Numbered from the stretch's first letter, positions 52,403-61,816 are shown. The stretch is DNA of 64,000 bases from Streptomyces sp. P9-A4 (GCF_036634195.1 NZ_JAZIFY010000001.1:2490501-2554500); one strand, 5' to 3'. A program made the numbers and translations. The notes: a model not told the origin generated them from the sequence alone.

Positions 52403-53206
52403 TCACACCTCCAGGAAGCGTTCCAGCGTCTCCTCCAGGACCTCCACCCCGTCCCTCGCCCACAGTTCCTCGTTGAAGAGTTCCACCTCGACCGGGCCCG
52501 TGTAGCCCGTCTTCTCCAGCAGGGTCGACCAGGCCTTGAGGTCGATCGAGCCCGTGCCCAGTTGGCCCCGGCCGTTGAGGACTCCGGCCGGGAGGGGGGT
52601 CGTCCAGTCCGCGAGCTGGAAGGAGTGGATGCGGCCCGTCGCGCCCGCGCGTTCCACCGCCGCCGGGGCCCGGTCGTCCCACCACAGGTGGTACGTGTCC
52701 ACGACCACGCCCACCTGTTCGGCGGGGAAGTGTTCCGCGATGTCCAGCGCCTGGTCCAGGGTGGAGACGGCGCAGCGGTCCGCGGCGTACATCGGGTGGA
52801 GGGGTTCGACGGCGAGGCGGATGCCGCGTTCGCCCGCGTAGGGGGCGAGTTCGCCGATGGCCTCGGTGATGCGGGCGCGCGCGGACGGCAGGTCCGGGTG
52901 GGCCGGGGTGAGCCCGCCGGAGACCAGGACCACGGTGTCGGTGCCGAGCACCACCGCCTCGTCGATCGCCGCGCGGTTGGAGTCGAGCCAGCCCTCCGTG
53001 GTGAAGAAGCCGCCCCGGCAGAGGGTGGTGACGGTGAGGCCCGCGTCCCGTACCAGGTCGGCCGCCGCCTCCACCCCGTACTCCTGGACCGGCTCCCGCC
53101 ACAGGCCCACGCCCCGGATGCCGAGGCGGACGCACTGGGACACCAGCTCCGGCAGGGCGAGCTGCTTGACCGTCATCTGGTTGACGCTGAAGCGGTCGAG
53201 GTTCAT
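52403..53206 (-). CDS. TIM-barrel sugar isomerase/epimerase (third gene of the LacI-controlled operon)
   Basis: The 267-residue AP-endonuclease-2-type TIM barrel has metal-binding residues in VEPLHPMYAADRC, VVVDTYHLWWDD, and a final VEVELFNEELW. This resembles xylose-isomerase-like epimerases and hydroxypyruvate isomerases. ATG 53206 overlaps the stop of the DUF993 gene (ATGA). Its substrate is unknown, but it must fit the products of the oxidoreductase and aldolase-like partners. Confidence 0.85.
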   Translation of the reverse strand: MNLDRFSVNQMTVKQLALPELVSQCVRLGIRGVGLWREPVQEYGVEAAADLVRDAGLTVTTLCRGGFFTTEGWLDSNRAAIDEAVVLGTDTVVLVSGGLTPAHPDLPSARARITEAIGELAPYAGERGIRLAVEPLHPMYAADRCAVSTLDQALDIAEHFPAEQVGVVVDTYHLWWDDRAPAAVERAGATGRIHSFQLADWTTPLPAGVLNGRGQLGTGSIDLKAWSTLLEKTGYTGPVEVELFNEELWARDGVEVLEETLERFLEV

Positions 53207-54354
53207 CGCATGCCTCCGTGGACCGTGAGCAGGGACCGCATCCGGGCCTCGGCCAGGGCCGGGTCCGGGAACAGGCCGAGGCCGTCGGCCAGTTCGTACG
53301 CGCGTGCGAGGTGCGGCAGCGAGCGGGCGGACTGGAGGCCGCCGACCATCGTGAAGTGGTCCTGGTGGCCGGCCAGCCAGCCGAGGAACACCACGCCCGT
53401 CTTGTAGAAGCGCGTGGGGGTCCGGAAGAGGTGCCGGGAGAGCGCGACGGTCGGGTCGAGGATCCCGCGGAAGCCGGCCGTGTCGCCGGTGTCCAGGGTC
53501 CTGACCGCCTCCGCCGCCAGCGGGGCGAGGGGGTCGAAGATGCCGAGCAGGGCGTGGCTGAAGCCCTGTTCGTCGCCCTCGATCAGCTCCGGGTAGTGGA
53601 AGTCGTCGCCCGTGTAGCAGCGGACGCCCTCCGGGAGGCGGCGGCGCAGCGCCACCTCGCGTCCGGCGTCGAGCAGGGAGACCTTGATGCCGTCGACCTT
53701 GTCGGGGTGCGCGGCGATCACGTCGAGGAAGGTCTCGGTGGCGGTGTCGAGGTCGGCCGAGCCCCAGTACCCGTCGAGCGCCGGATCGAACATCGGGCCG
53801 AGCCAGTGCAGGATCACCGGTTCGCCCGCCTGGCGCAGGAGGTGGCCGTAGAGGTCGAGGTAGTCCTCCGGGCCGCTCGCGGCGGCGGCGAGCGCGCGGG
53901 AGGCCATCAGGATGGCCTGGGCGCCGGACTCCTCGACGACCGCGAGCTGTTCCTCGTAGGCCGCGCGGATCTCCGCGAGCGAACCGCCCGCGATCTGGTC
54001 GGTGCCGACCCCGCAGGCGATCTGCCCGCCGACGGCCTTCGCCTCGGCCGACGAGCGGCGGATCAGTTCGGCCGCGCCGACCCAGTCGAGGCCCATCCCG
54101 CGCTGTGCGGTGTCCATGGCCTCGGCGACCCCGAGGCCGTGGGACCAGAGGTGGCGGCGGAAGGCGAGGGTGGCGCCCCAGTCGACGGCGGCGGGCGAGT
54201 CGGGGGTGGTGTCGGCGAAGGGGTCGGCGACGACATGGGCGGCGGAGAAGACCGTACGGGAGGCGAGCGGGCCGCCGGTGGCGGGCGCGAGGGGCTCGGT
54301 GCGGGGCTCGTACGCCCGTACGCCGCCGTCGGGTCCGGGCAGGTGGATCGTCAC
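53203..54354 (-). CDS. DUF993 protein, dihydrodipicolinate-synthase-like aldolase
   Basis: A 383-residue TIM-barrel protein of the DUF993 family. It shows VFSAAHVVADPF near the start, then GVGTDQIAGG, QAILMASRALAAA, VILHWLGPMFDPALDGYWG and DKVDGIKVSLLD; the Lys in GIKVSLLD could be the Schiff-base Lys of class I aldolases (inference). The GTG start overlaps the preceding oxidoreductase stop (GTGA). It is the middle gene of three. Confidence 0.85.
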   Translation of the reverse strand: MTIHLPGPDGGVRAYEPRTEPLAPATGGPLASRTVFSAAHVVADPFADTTPDSPAAVDWGATLAFRRHLWSHGLGVAEAMDTAQRGMGLDWVGAAELIRRSSAEAKAVGGQIACGVGTDQIAGGSLAEIRAAYEEQLAVVEESGAQAILMASRALAAAASGPEDYLDLYGHLLRQAGEPVILHWLGPMFDPALDGYWGSADLDTATETFLDVIAAHPDKVDGIKVSLLDAGREVALRRRLPEGVRCYTGDDFHYPELIEGDEQGFSHALLGIFDPLAPLAAEAVRTLDTGDTAGFRGILDPTVALSRHLFRTPTRFYKTGVVFLGWLAGHQDHFTMVGGLQSARSLPHLARAYELADGLGLFPDPALAEARMRSLLTVHGGMR

Positions 54355-55502
54355 AGCGTCACCTCCGGGACCTCCAGGCGGCGGCCCTCGGCCGCCGACC
54401 TGAGGCCCAGCTCGGCCAACTGGACGCCCCGGGCGCCCGCGAGCAGGTCCCAGTGGTACGGCTCCCCGAGCGTGACGTGCCGCAGGAACAGCTCCCACTG
54501 GGCCTTGAAGCCGTTGTCGAACTCGGCGTTGTCGGGGACCTCCTGCCACTGCTCGCGGAAGGGTTCGGTCGCCGGGATGTCCGGGTTCCAGACCGGCTTG
54601 GGGGTGGCCGAGCGGTGCTGGACACGGCAGTCGCGGAGCCCCGCGACGGCCGAGCCGTGGGTGCCGTCGACCTGGAACTCCACGAGTTCGTCGCGGTTGA
54701 CGCGGACCGTCCAGGAGGAGTTGATCTGGGCGATGGCGCCGCCCTCCAGCTGGAAGATGCCGTACGCGGCGTCGTCGGCGGTGGCCTCGTACGGCTTGCC
54801 CTGCTCGTCCCAGCGGCGCGGGATGTGGGTGGCGACCTGGGCGGTGACCGAGGTGACCCGGCCGAACAGCTCGTGGAGCACGTACTCCCAGTGCGGGAAC
54901 ATGTCGACGACGATGCCGCCGCCGTCCTCCGCGCGGTAGTTCCAGCTGGGGCGCTGGGCGTCCTGCCAGTCGCCCTCGAAGACCCAGTAGCCGAACTCGC
55001 CGCGCACGGACAGGATCTCGCCGAAGAAGCCGCCGTCGATCAGGCGCTTCAGCTTCAGGAGTCCGGGGAGGAACAGCTTGTCCTGGACGACGCCGTGCTT
55101 CACGCCCTTCGCGGTGGCGAGGCGGGCCAGCTCCAGGGCGCCGGCCAGGTCGGCGGCGGTGGGCTTCTCGGTGTAGATGTGCTTCCCGGCCTCGATGGCC
55201 TTGGTGAGCGCCTCGACGCGGGCGGAGGTGACCTGGGCGTCGAAGTAGATGTCGATGCTGTCGTCGGCGAGGACGGCGTCGAGGTCGGTCGACCACTCGG
55301 TGAGGCCGTGGCGCTCGGCGAGGGCGCGCAGGGCGGGCTCGCGGCGGCCGACGAGGACCGGCTCGGGCCAGAGGACGTCGCCGTTGCCGAGGTCGAGACC
55401 GCCCTGCTCGCGGAGCGCGAGGATCGAGCGGACGAGGTGCTGGCGGTGTCCCATGCGTCCGGTGACGCCGTTCATGGCGATGCGGACTGTCCTGCGTGTC
55501 AC
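54351..55502 (-). CDS. Gfo/Idh/MocA-family NAD(P)-dependent oxidoreductase
   Basis: The 383-residue protein has a Rossmann nucleotide fold at RIAMNGVTGRMGHRQHLVRS and the family EKP motif in HIYTEKPTAADL, with later GGIVVDMFPHWEYVLHELFG. It probably oxidises a sugar or cyclitol carbon. GTG 55502 follows GGGGAGAGG. It is the first gene of the operon and faces a LacI gene; the intervening palindrome is the likely operator. Confidence 0.9.
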   Translation of the reverse strand: MTRRTVRIAMNGVTGRMGHRQHLVRSILALREQGGLDLGNGDVLWPEPVLVGRREPALRALAERHGLTEWSTDLDAVLADDSIDIYFDAQVTSARVEALTKAIEAGKHIYTEKPTAADLAGALELARLATAKGVKHGVVQDKLFLPGLLKLKRLIDGGFFGEILSVRGEFGYWVFEGDWQDAQRPSWNYRAEDGGGIVVDMFPHWEYVLHELFGRVTSVTAQVATHIPRRWDEQGKPYEATADDAAYGIFQLEGGAIAQINSSWTVRVNRDELVEFQVDGTHGSAVAGLRDCRVQHRSATPKPVWNPDIPATEPFREQWQEVPDNAEFDNGFKAQWELFLRHVTLGEPYHWDLLAGARGVQLAELGLRSAAEGRRLEVPEVTL

Positions 55503-55530
55503 GAAAGGTTCCTCTCCCCGGTGTTCCGCG

Positions 55531-55558
55531 CCTCGATAGAAAGCGCTTTCCATCGAGG
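55531..55558. promoter_or_regulatory. 28-bp LacI-family operator
   Basis: The core GAAAGCGCTTTC (55539-55550) is a perfect palindrome of the LacI/CcpA type. Beyond one mismatched pair it continues symmetrically (CCTCGAT on the left, ATCGAGG on the right), giving 28 bp of near-perfect symmetry. It is centred in the divergent promoter of lacI and the operon. Confidence 0.9.
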
Positions 55559-55612
55559 AGGACGCTAGCCTGCCGACATCGCCGTCGACAAGGCCCCGGA
55601 GGTACGCACACG

Positions 55613-56659
55613 ATGACCGTCACCCTGGCGGACGTGGCCGCCCGCGCTGGGGTCTCCCCCGCCACCGTCTCCCGCGTCCTCAACGGCAACTACCCCGTCG
55701 CCGCGTCGACCCGCGAGCGGGTGCTGCGCGCGGTGGACGAGCTGGACTACGTCCTCAACGGGCCCGCGAGCTCGCTCGCCGCCGCCACGTCCGATCTGGT
55801 CGGCGTCCTCGTCAACGACATCGCCGACCCCTTCTTCGGGATCATGGCCGGGGCCGCGCAGAGCGCCATCGGGGAGGGCGGGACCGGGCGCGGCGGCGGT
55901 GAGAAGCTCGCCGTCGTCTGCAACACCGGCGGCTCCCCGGAACGCGAACTGACCTACCTCACCCTGCTCCAGCGGCAGCGGGCCGCCGCCGTCATCCTGA
56001 TGGGCGGGTCCCTGGAGGGGCCCGAGCACCTGGCCGCCACGACGGCGAAGCTCGCCAAGCTCGCGGAGGCGGGGACGCGCGTGGTGCTCTGCGGGCGCCC
56101 GCCCGTGGACGGCGACGCGCACACGGCCGCGCTCGTCTTCGACAACCGGACCGGCGCGCGGCGCCTCACCGAGCACCTGCTCGGCCTCGGACACCGGCGC
56201 ATCGGCTACGCGGCCGGGCCCGCCGCCCGCACCACCACCCGGCACCGGCTCGAAGGCCACCGCGAGGCGCTCGCGGCGGCGGGCGTCCCGGAGGGGCCGA
56301 CCGTCCACGGCGCGTACGACCGGCGGGCCGGCTACGAGGCCACGGCCGAACTCCTCGCCCGCGACCCCGGCCTCACGGCGGTCGTCGCCGCCAACGACAC
56401 GGTGGCCCTCGGCGTCTGCGCGGCCCTGCGGGAACGCGGCCTGAACATCCCCGGCGACGTGTCCGTCGCGGGCTTCGACGACCTGCCGTTCTCGGTGGAC
56501 GCGGTCCCGTCCCTGACGACGGTGCACCTCCCGCTGCACGAGTCGGGGGTACGGGCGGGCCGCCTGGCCATGGGCACGGAGGAGCCTCCGGCGGGCGGCA
56601 GGGAGGACGTCCCGGCGGGGCTGGTGGTACGGGGGTCGACGGGGGCGCCTCGGGGGTGA
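55613..56659 (+). CDS. LacI-family repressor of the adjacent sugar operon
   Basis: The 348-residue protein has the LacI HTH (TLADVAARAGVSPATVSRVL, NGNYPVAASTRERV) with hinge helix LNGPASSLAAATSD, then a periplasmic-binding-protein-like sensor (VGVLVNDIADPFFGIMAGAA, AANDTVALGVCAALRERGLN and VAGFDDLPFS). ATG 55613 lies after GGAGGT. Unusually, the tail runs into the proline/glycine-coding edge of a minisatellite. Confidence 0.92.
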   Translation: MTVTLADVAARAGVSPATVSRVLNGNYPVAASTRERVLRAVDELDYVLNGPASSLAAATSDLVGVLVNDIADPFFGIMAGAAQSAIGEGGTGRGGGEKLAVVCNTGGSPERELTYLTLLQRQRAAAVILMGGSLEGPEHLAATTAKLAKLAEAGTRVVLCGRPPVDGDAHTAALVFDNRTGARRLTEHLLGLGHRRIGYAAGPAARTTTRHRLEGHREALAAAGVPEGPTVHGAYDRRAGYEATAELLARDPGLTAVVAANDTVALGVCAALRERGLNIPGDVSVAGFDDLPFSVDAVPSLTTVHLPLHESGVRAGRLAMGTEEPPAGGREDVPAGLVVRGSTGAPRG

Positions 56660-56830
56660 GGGGGGTGCCTCGGGTGGCTGGGGTGGCTGGGGTGCCTGGG
56701 GCGCCTCGGGTGACGGAGGTGCCTCGGGTGCCTCGGGTGACGGAGGTGCCTCGGGTGCCTCGGGTGCCTCGGGTGCCTCGGGGGTGAGGGGGGGTGCCTC
56801 GGGTGCCTCGCGTGACGGAGGTGCCTCCGC
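56646..56830. repeat. Minisatellite of 9-bp GGTGCCTCG-type units
   Basis: About eighteen units of 9 bp, mostly GGTGCCTCG with variants GGTGACGGA and GGTGGCTGG, start at the lacI stop. No gene on either strand is supported. The run is prone to slippage. Confidence 0.85.
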
Positions 56831-56966
56831 TGACAGGACGGAGGGGGCAGGCGGCTGCGGGGCGGGGGCCATGCGGCCGCGCCGCGGAGGCCGGGCGGCT
56901 ACCGGGCAAGCGGCGTCGGGCGGCGCGGAGTCGGCGGGGAACTCCGGTCGCCCACGCGCACGTACG

Positions 56967-57533
56967 TCAGCTCAGCAGGTCCCTCAGGCCCGTCGCCTCC
57001 GCCACCGCTTCCACCGTCTGCTCCACCGTGTGTTCCGCGTTGTCGATCCAGACGCCCTCGCCCGACAGTTCGGCGCGCATCGCCTCGTCCAGGAACGCCC
57101 AGTTCGTCGTCAGGCGCTTGTCGCGGGCGTTGTTGCGCTCCCAGGCCTTCTCCGGGCCCGGGGCCAGGACGATCACATGGAGCGGCACCGCCTTCGCCAG
57201 GGCGCGGTAGTGGTCCAGGTGGGAGCGGCGTACCACCACGTCGTCGATGACCGGGACGAAGCCGGCCGTGGCGAAGCTGTCCGCGAGCAGGCAGGCGTTG
57301 CGGGCGCGCAGCAGGATCTGGCGGTCCGCCTCCGGGTCGCCGTCGGGGGTGGGCCAGTGGCAGCCGCTCACGATGAGGGACTGGAGGGCGTCGCCCTCGA
57401 TGTGCGCGGAGCGGGCGAGGCGGGCGGCGAGGGCCGCCGCGACCGTGGACTTGCCGCTGCCGGGGATGCCGACGATCAGCACGGCGCCGGGGGCCGGCAC
57501 GGAGGCGTCGACGGTGATGTTCTCGAAGGTCAT
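56967..57533 (-). CDS. P-loop kinase-like protein
   Basis: The 188-residue P-loop NTPase has Walker A GIPGSGKSTVAAALAARLAR and Asp in FVPVIDDVVVRRS. It resembles small-molecule kinases such as gluconokinase or shikimate-kinase relatives. Its place beside the LacI-controlled operon would suit a sugar kinase, but it is not in that operon. The upstream frame is closed by a promoter region. Confidence 0.75.
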   Translation of the reverse strand: MTFENITVDASVPAPGAVLIVGIPGSGKSTVAAALAARLARSAHIEGDALQSLIVSGCHWPTPDGDPEADRQILLRARNACLLADSFATAGFVPVIDDVVVRRSHLDHYRALAKAVPLHVIVLAPGPEKAWERNNARDKRLTTNWAFLDEAMRAELSGEGVWIDNAEHTVEQTVEAVAEATGLRDLLS

Positions 57534-57881
57534 ACGGGCCTTTCCTGGGCGCTGCGACCGGACGACGATACGGCCGCGGGCCCGCCGGTCGCCACCGAAT
57601 TCCCGCCCGCCGCGGGACCCCGCCGTGGTGGCGGTGCGCCTCGATCCGATGGCGACGCGCCGGCCGCACGCCGTATGGCGGACGGGGGCGGCGCGGCGCC
57701 CGGAGATCCGGGCGACGGTCCGTACGCTCCAGGGACTCCGGCCCGGGATCGCCGCCGTGGGTGATTCCTGCGCGGGTCCTTGACCTGGCAGTTACTTTCG
57801 GGCTTTCGTGACTCCTTGGAAGTTTCCTTCAAGGGTTCTTCCGACGAGTCCTCCAACCTCGCACGGCCGGAAGGAGCATCA
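57534..57881. other. Promoter region of the GH3 glycosidase gene
   Basis: This 348-bp gap holds no gene I can support. Its last 100 bp are AT-richer and contain CTTTCGGGCTTTCG and an imperfect inverted repeat (CCTTGGAAGTTTCCTTCAAGG-like, about 57813-57833), plausible sites for a carbohydrate-responsive regulator. Confidence 0.45.
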
Positions 57882-59708
57882 GTGCACCACCGCGCCCCCG
57901 CCCCCTCCCGACGCACCCTTCTCACGGTGACGGCCGCCGCGGCGGCAGCCGCCGTCACCGGGGTGAGCACCCCCGCCCACGCCGAGAGGGAACGGCCCGA
58001 CGACCGGAAGCTCCGGCGGATCATCGACCGCATGTCTCTTGAGGAGAAGGTCGGCCAGCTCTTCGTGATGAGGGTGTACGGCCACTCCGCGACCGCGCCC
58101 GACCAGGCCGACATCGACGCCAACCTCCAGGAGATCGGTGTCCGGACGGCCGCCGAGCTGGTCGAGCGCTACCACGTGGGCGGGGTCATCTACTTCGCCT
58201 GGGCCCACAACACCCGTGACCCGCAGCAGATCGCCGAGCTGTCCAACGGCATCCAGCAGGCCGCGCTCGCGCAGCCCACCCCGGTCCCCGCGCTCATTTC
58301 CACCGACCAGGAGCACGGCATCGTCTGCCGGGTGGGCGAGCCCGCCACGCTGCTGCCCGGGGCGATGGCCCTCGGCGCCGGGGGTTCGCACGCGGACGCC
58401 CGTAAGGCGGCGCAGATCGCGGGCGAGGAGCTGGCGGCCGTCGGCATCCGGCAGAACTACGCGCCGGTCGCGGACGTCAACGTCAACCCGGCCAACCCGG
58501 TCATCGGGGTCCGTTCCTTCGGCTCCGACCCGGCGGCGGTCGCCGGGATGGTCGCCGCGCAGGTCAAGGGCTACCAGCGGGCCGGGGTCGCGGCGACCTC
58601 CAAGCACTTCCCGGGCCACGGCGACACGGCCGTCGACAGCCACTACGGGCTGCCGACGATCACCCACACCCGGGAGCAGTGGGCGGAGCTGGACGCCCCG
58701 CCGTTCCGGTCCGCGATCGGCGCCGGGATCGACTCGATCATGACCGCGCACATCGTGGTCCCGGCGCTCGACCCGAGCGAGGACCCGGCGACCCTGTCCC
58801 GGCCCATCCTCACCGGCATCCTGCGCGAACAGCTCGGCTACGACGGTGTGGTGGTCACCGACTCGCTCGGCATGGAGGGGGTGCGCACCAAGTACGGCGA
58901 CGCGCGCGTCCCGGTCCTCGCCCTGAAGGCGGGCGTGGACCAGCTGCTCAACCCGCCGAAGCTGGACGTGGCGTGGAACGCGGTCCTGGCGGCGGTCAGG
59001 AGCGGTGAGCTGACGGAGGCCCGGCTCGACGAATCGATCCTGCGCATCCTGCGGCTCAAGGCGAAGCTGGGCCTGTTCCGGAACGCGTACGTGACCCGGG
59101 CGGGGGTCGAGCGGGTGGTCGGCACGGCCGCGCACCTCGCCCACGCCGACCGGATCGCGGAGGCGACCACGACCCTGCTGGTCAACGAGGACGGCTTCCT
59201 GCCGGTGGCTCCGGCGTCGCACGGCACGGTCCTGGTCGTCGGCGCCGACCCGGCCTCCCCGTCCGGTACGACGGGCCCGCCGACCACGACGCTCGCGACC
59301 GCCCTGACCGAACTGGGCTTCACCGCGACCGCGCTCTCCACCGGGATCACCCCGACGGCCGCGAAGATCGACGAGGCGGTGGCGGCGGCGGCCGGGAAGG
59401 AACTGGTCGTGGTGGGGACGTACAACGTCACCGCGACCAGCCCGCAGCGGACGCTCGTGGCGCGGCTGGTGGCGACCGGGGTGCCCGTGGTGACGGTCGC
59501 GATCCGCAACCCGTACGACGTGGCGCTGCTCTCCGGCCAGCGGGCGACGCTCGCGGCCTACTCGTGGACCGACGTCGAACTCCGGGCGGCCGTACGCGTG
59601 CTGGCCGGCCGGGCACGGCCGCAGGGCCGCCTGCCGGTCCCGGTGCGGAGCGCGAAGGACCCGGCGAAGGAGCTGTACCCGGTCGGGTACGGCCTGTCGT
59701 ACCGCTGA
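57882..59708 (+). CDS. Tat-exported glycoside hydrolase family 3 (NagZ-like beta-N-acetylglucosaminidase)
   Basis: The 608-residue protein has a twin-arginine signal (SRRTLLTVTAAAAAAAVTG) and a GH3 catalytic domain with KHFPGHGDTAVDSH, the His-Asp dyad loop of NagZ-type enzymes, and the nucleophile Asp in VVTDSLGMEGV (about 327). A C-terminal GH3 sandwich domain follows. GTG 57882 lies after GGAAGGAG. Export suggests it recycles chitin- or peptidoglycan-derived sugars outside the cell. Confidence 0.92.
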   Translation: MHHRAPAPSRRTLLTVTAAAAAAAVTGVSTPAHAERERPDDRKLRRIIDRMSLEEKVGQLFVMRVYGHSATAPDQADIDANLQEIGVRTAAELVERYHVGGVIYFAWAHNTRDPQQIAELSNGIQQAALAQPTPVPALISTDQEHGIVCRVGEPATLLPGAMALGAGGSHADARKAAQIAGEELAAVGIRQNYAPVADVNVNPANPVIGVRSFGSDPAAVAGMVAAQVKGYQRAGVAATSKHFPGHGDTAVDSHYGLPTITHTREQWAELDAPPFRSAIGAGIDSIMTAHIVVPALDPSEDPATLSRPILTGILREQLGYDGVVVTDSLGMEGVRTKYGDARVPVLALKAGVDQLLNPPKLDVAWNAVLAAVRSGELTEARLDESILRILRLKAKLGLFRNAYVTRAGVERVVGTAAHLAHADRIAEATTTLLVNEDGFLPVAPASHGTVLVVGADPASPSGTTGPPTTTLATALTELGFTATALSTGITPTAAKIDEAVAAAAGKELVVVGTYNVTATSPQRTLVARLVATGVPVVTVAIRNPYDVALLSGQRATLAAYSWTDVELRAAVRVLAGRARPQGRLPVPVRSAKDPAKELYPVGYGLSYR

Positions 59709-59770
59709 CACGACGGTGGGGTGCGCCGCCGGACGCACCCCACCTCGTACCTCATGGTCCGGCCGAGGGA

Positions 59771-61222
59771 CTACGGCCGCAGGCCGTGCTCCCGCGTCAC
59801 GTCCTCGTCGACCGCCTTGTCGAGGCGGGCGTCGAAGCGGGCCAGCGGCTGCGCCGCCCGCACGGCCGGGGCGTCGACTCCGGCCCAGGCCAGGATGCGC
59901 GCGGTGGCGTTCTCACGCTCCGCGTCGACGAGACCGGCGACGTTCGCACCGTGGTTGGCACCCGGCGCGTAGTACACGTAGCTGTCGCGCGCGCCCTTGC
60001 CGAGGTGGAACGGCTCGGCACCCCACGGGTCGTTGCCGCCGTAGACGAAGAGCATCCGGTCGGCGTTCCTGCGGACCCAGTTGTCCACGTCCCGCATGAC
60101 CTGCGGCTGGAACTTCATGGGGATCTCGCTCGGCACGAAGCTGCTGGCCGGCTGGTAGCCGTAGCGGCTCAGACCGTTCAGGTGCGGCTGCTTGATGCTG
60201 GGCGAGCCGAGCTGGGTGGCCGCCTGGTAGTAGTACGGCGTGTAGTACTCCAGGTCCTGGTCGGTGTAGGCGGACCAGCCGGAGTAGGCGTCGATCGTCT
60301 CGTAGACGGTGTCGTCGCTCGCGGTCTTCGCGTCCGGGATCCGGTCGCAGACGTCCTGGCCGTAGTACTGCCAGAAGCCCCAGACGAAGTCGAGGACGAC
60401 GGCCTCGTACGCCTTGTCGAGCGAGCCGAGGGTGTTGAAGGTGGCGCCCTCGGTCTCGGCCCACTCCTTGTACTTCTTCTGCAGCGGCTCGCGGCGGACG
60501 AGGGCCTCGCGCTGCATGTTGTTCAGGCGGTCGCGGCAGTCCTTCGTCCCGACGGTCTCGAAGAACCGGTCGTACGCCGAGTCCTCCTTGTTGACCACGT
60601 CGTTGGGGGCCACGTAGGCGACGACGCCGTCCATGTCCCTCGGGTAGAAGCGCTCGTAGTAGGTGGCGGTCATGCCGCCCTTGGAGCCGCCGGTGGAGAG
60701 CCAGTTCTCGCTGTAGACCTTCTTCAGCGCGGTGTAGATCCGGTGCTGGTCGCTGGCGGCCTGCCAGATGTCGAGCTTGGACCAGTCGGCCGGCTGCGGG
60801 CGGGACGGCGTGAAGAAGCGGTACTCCATGGAGACCTGGTTGCCGTCGATGATCCGGGTCGGCTCGGCCCGGCTCGGGGCGGTGCTCAGACCGTAGCCGC
60901 TGGTGCGGAAGACGGTGGGGCGGTCCGTGCCCTTGTGGAGGACCGAGATCCGCTGCTTGAACGTGCCCGCCCACGGGCGGTGGTGGTCGATCGGCTGGAC
61001 GTAGTCCAGGACGAAGAAGCGGTAGCCGGCGTACGGCTTCTCCTCGATCAGGCTCATCCCGGGAATCGCCAGCAGGCGGTCCTTGATGTCCGTGCTCTGC
61101 GAGTCGGCGACGGACGTGGTGATGGTCTCGGCCTCGGTGTCCGCGGCGGTAGCCACGCCCGTCGAGCCGACGGTGCCTATGAGCACCGAAAGCGACAGCG
61201 CCCATCTGAGCGACTTGCGCAT
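59771..61222 (-). CDS. Secreted S37-type tripeptidyl aminopeptidase-like protease (PF05576)
   Basis: The 483-residue protein has a Sec signal (MRKSLRWALSLSVLIGTVGS, cleavage near TAADTEAE) and the Peptidase_S37 fold: YRFFVLDYVQPIDHHRP, nucleophile in STGGSKGGMTATYYERFYP, FVYGGNDPWGAEPF and the His in PGANHG. These enzymes release tripeptides from protein N-termini. GGGGAGG precedes ATG 61222. It converges with the GH3 gene. Confidence 0.9.
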   Translation of the reverse strand: MRKSLRWALSLSVLIGTVGSTGVATAADTEAETITTSVADSQSTDIKDRLLAIPGMSLIEEKPYAGYRFFVLDYVQPIDHHRPWAGTFKQRISVLHKGTDRPTVFRTSGYGLSTAPSRAEPTRIIDGNQVSMEYRFFTPSRPQPADWSKLDIWQAASDQHRIYTALKKVYSENWLSTGGSKGGMTATYYERFYPRDMDGVVAYVAPNDVVNKEDSAYDRFFETVGTKDCRDRLNNMQREALVRREPLQKKYKEWAETEGATFNTLGSLDKAYEAVVLDFVWGFWQYYGQDVCDRIPDAKTASDDTVYETIDAYSGWSAYTDQDLEYYTPYYYQAATQLGSPSIKQPHLNGLSRYGYQPASSFVPSEIPMKFQPQVMRDVDNWVRRNADRMLFVYGGNDPWGAEPFHLGKGARDSYVYYAPGANHGANVAGLVDAERENATARILAWAGVDAPAVRAAQPLARFDARLDKAVDEDVTREHGLRP

Positions 61223-61399
61223 TCGTCCTCCCCTTGGTTCACAACGGTCTCGCGAACCTAGCGGGGGCAACGTGTGGACCGCCAGACCCAGTTGGCCCTT
61301 ACGCTTGGACTTTCCTTCGTATGGGCACAGGAAACGGGCGGGCGGGTGCCGTTCGGTACGGGAATCGGGCGGCGGGGAATCAGTCGGCGCGGCGGACGG

Positions 61400-61816
61400 T
61401 CAGCACAGGATCCAGCCCGTGGCCGTTCCCCGGCCGGACACCGAGGCGACCACGCGGACGCAGCGGTTGAGGGCGTGGACGGTGACGGGACCGGCCTGCC
61501 GGCCGAAGCGCCCCGCCTTGACGGCGGGCCGGCCGCCGCGCGGCTGGAGGGAGACGCTCATCGGGCGGAGGGCCCCGGGCCGCTTGGCGACGGTGACGGC
61601 GCAGGCGTAGTGGCGGGTCTTGTAGAGGCGCAGCTCGCCGGTGGCGAAGGCGATGGTGCGGGTGGGCCGGCCGTGACAGACGGAGGCGGCGTCGGCGGCG
61701 GCTCCGCCGGGGCCGGGTCCCGGGAGCAGGAGCAGCGCGAGGGCGGCCAGGAGCGGGGCGAGGACCCGGGCGAGCAGCCGTCGGCCGGGCCGTGCGGACG
61801 TCGTGTCCGTGGACAT
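61400..61816 (-). CDS. Small secreted hypothetical protein with four Cys
   Basis: The 138-residue product has a signal peptide (RRLLARVLAPLLAALALLLL) and a mature domain with Cys in ASVCHGR, YACAV, NRCVRV and WILC, likely two disulfides. No family is recognised. The codon use is native. Confidence 0.68.
   Translation of the reverse strand: MSTDTTSARPGRRLLARVLAPLLAALALLLLPGPGPGGAAADAASVCHGRPTRTIAFATGELRLYKTRHYACAVTVAKRPGALRPMSVSLQPRGGRPAVKAGRFGRQAGPVTVHALNRCVRVVASVSGRGTATGWILC

Noticed and set aside
55565..56872. 435-residue minus-strand frame opposite lacI with PEAP repeats
   Set aside because: It is antisense to a clear LacI gene. Its Glu-Ala-Pro repeats come from the minisatellite.
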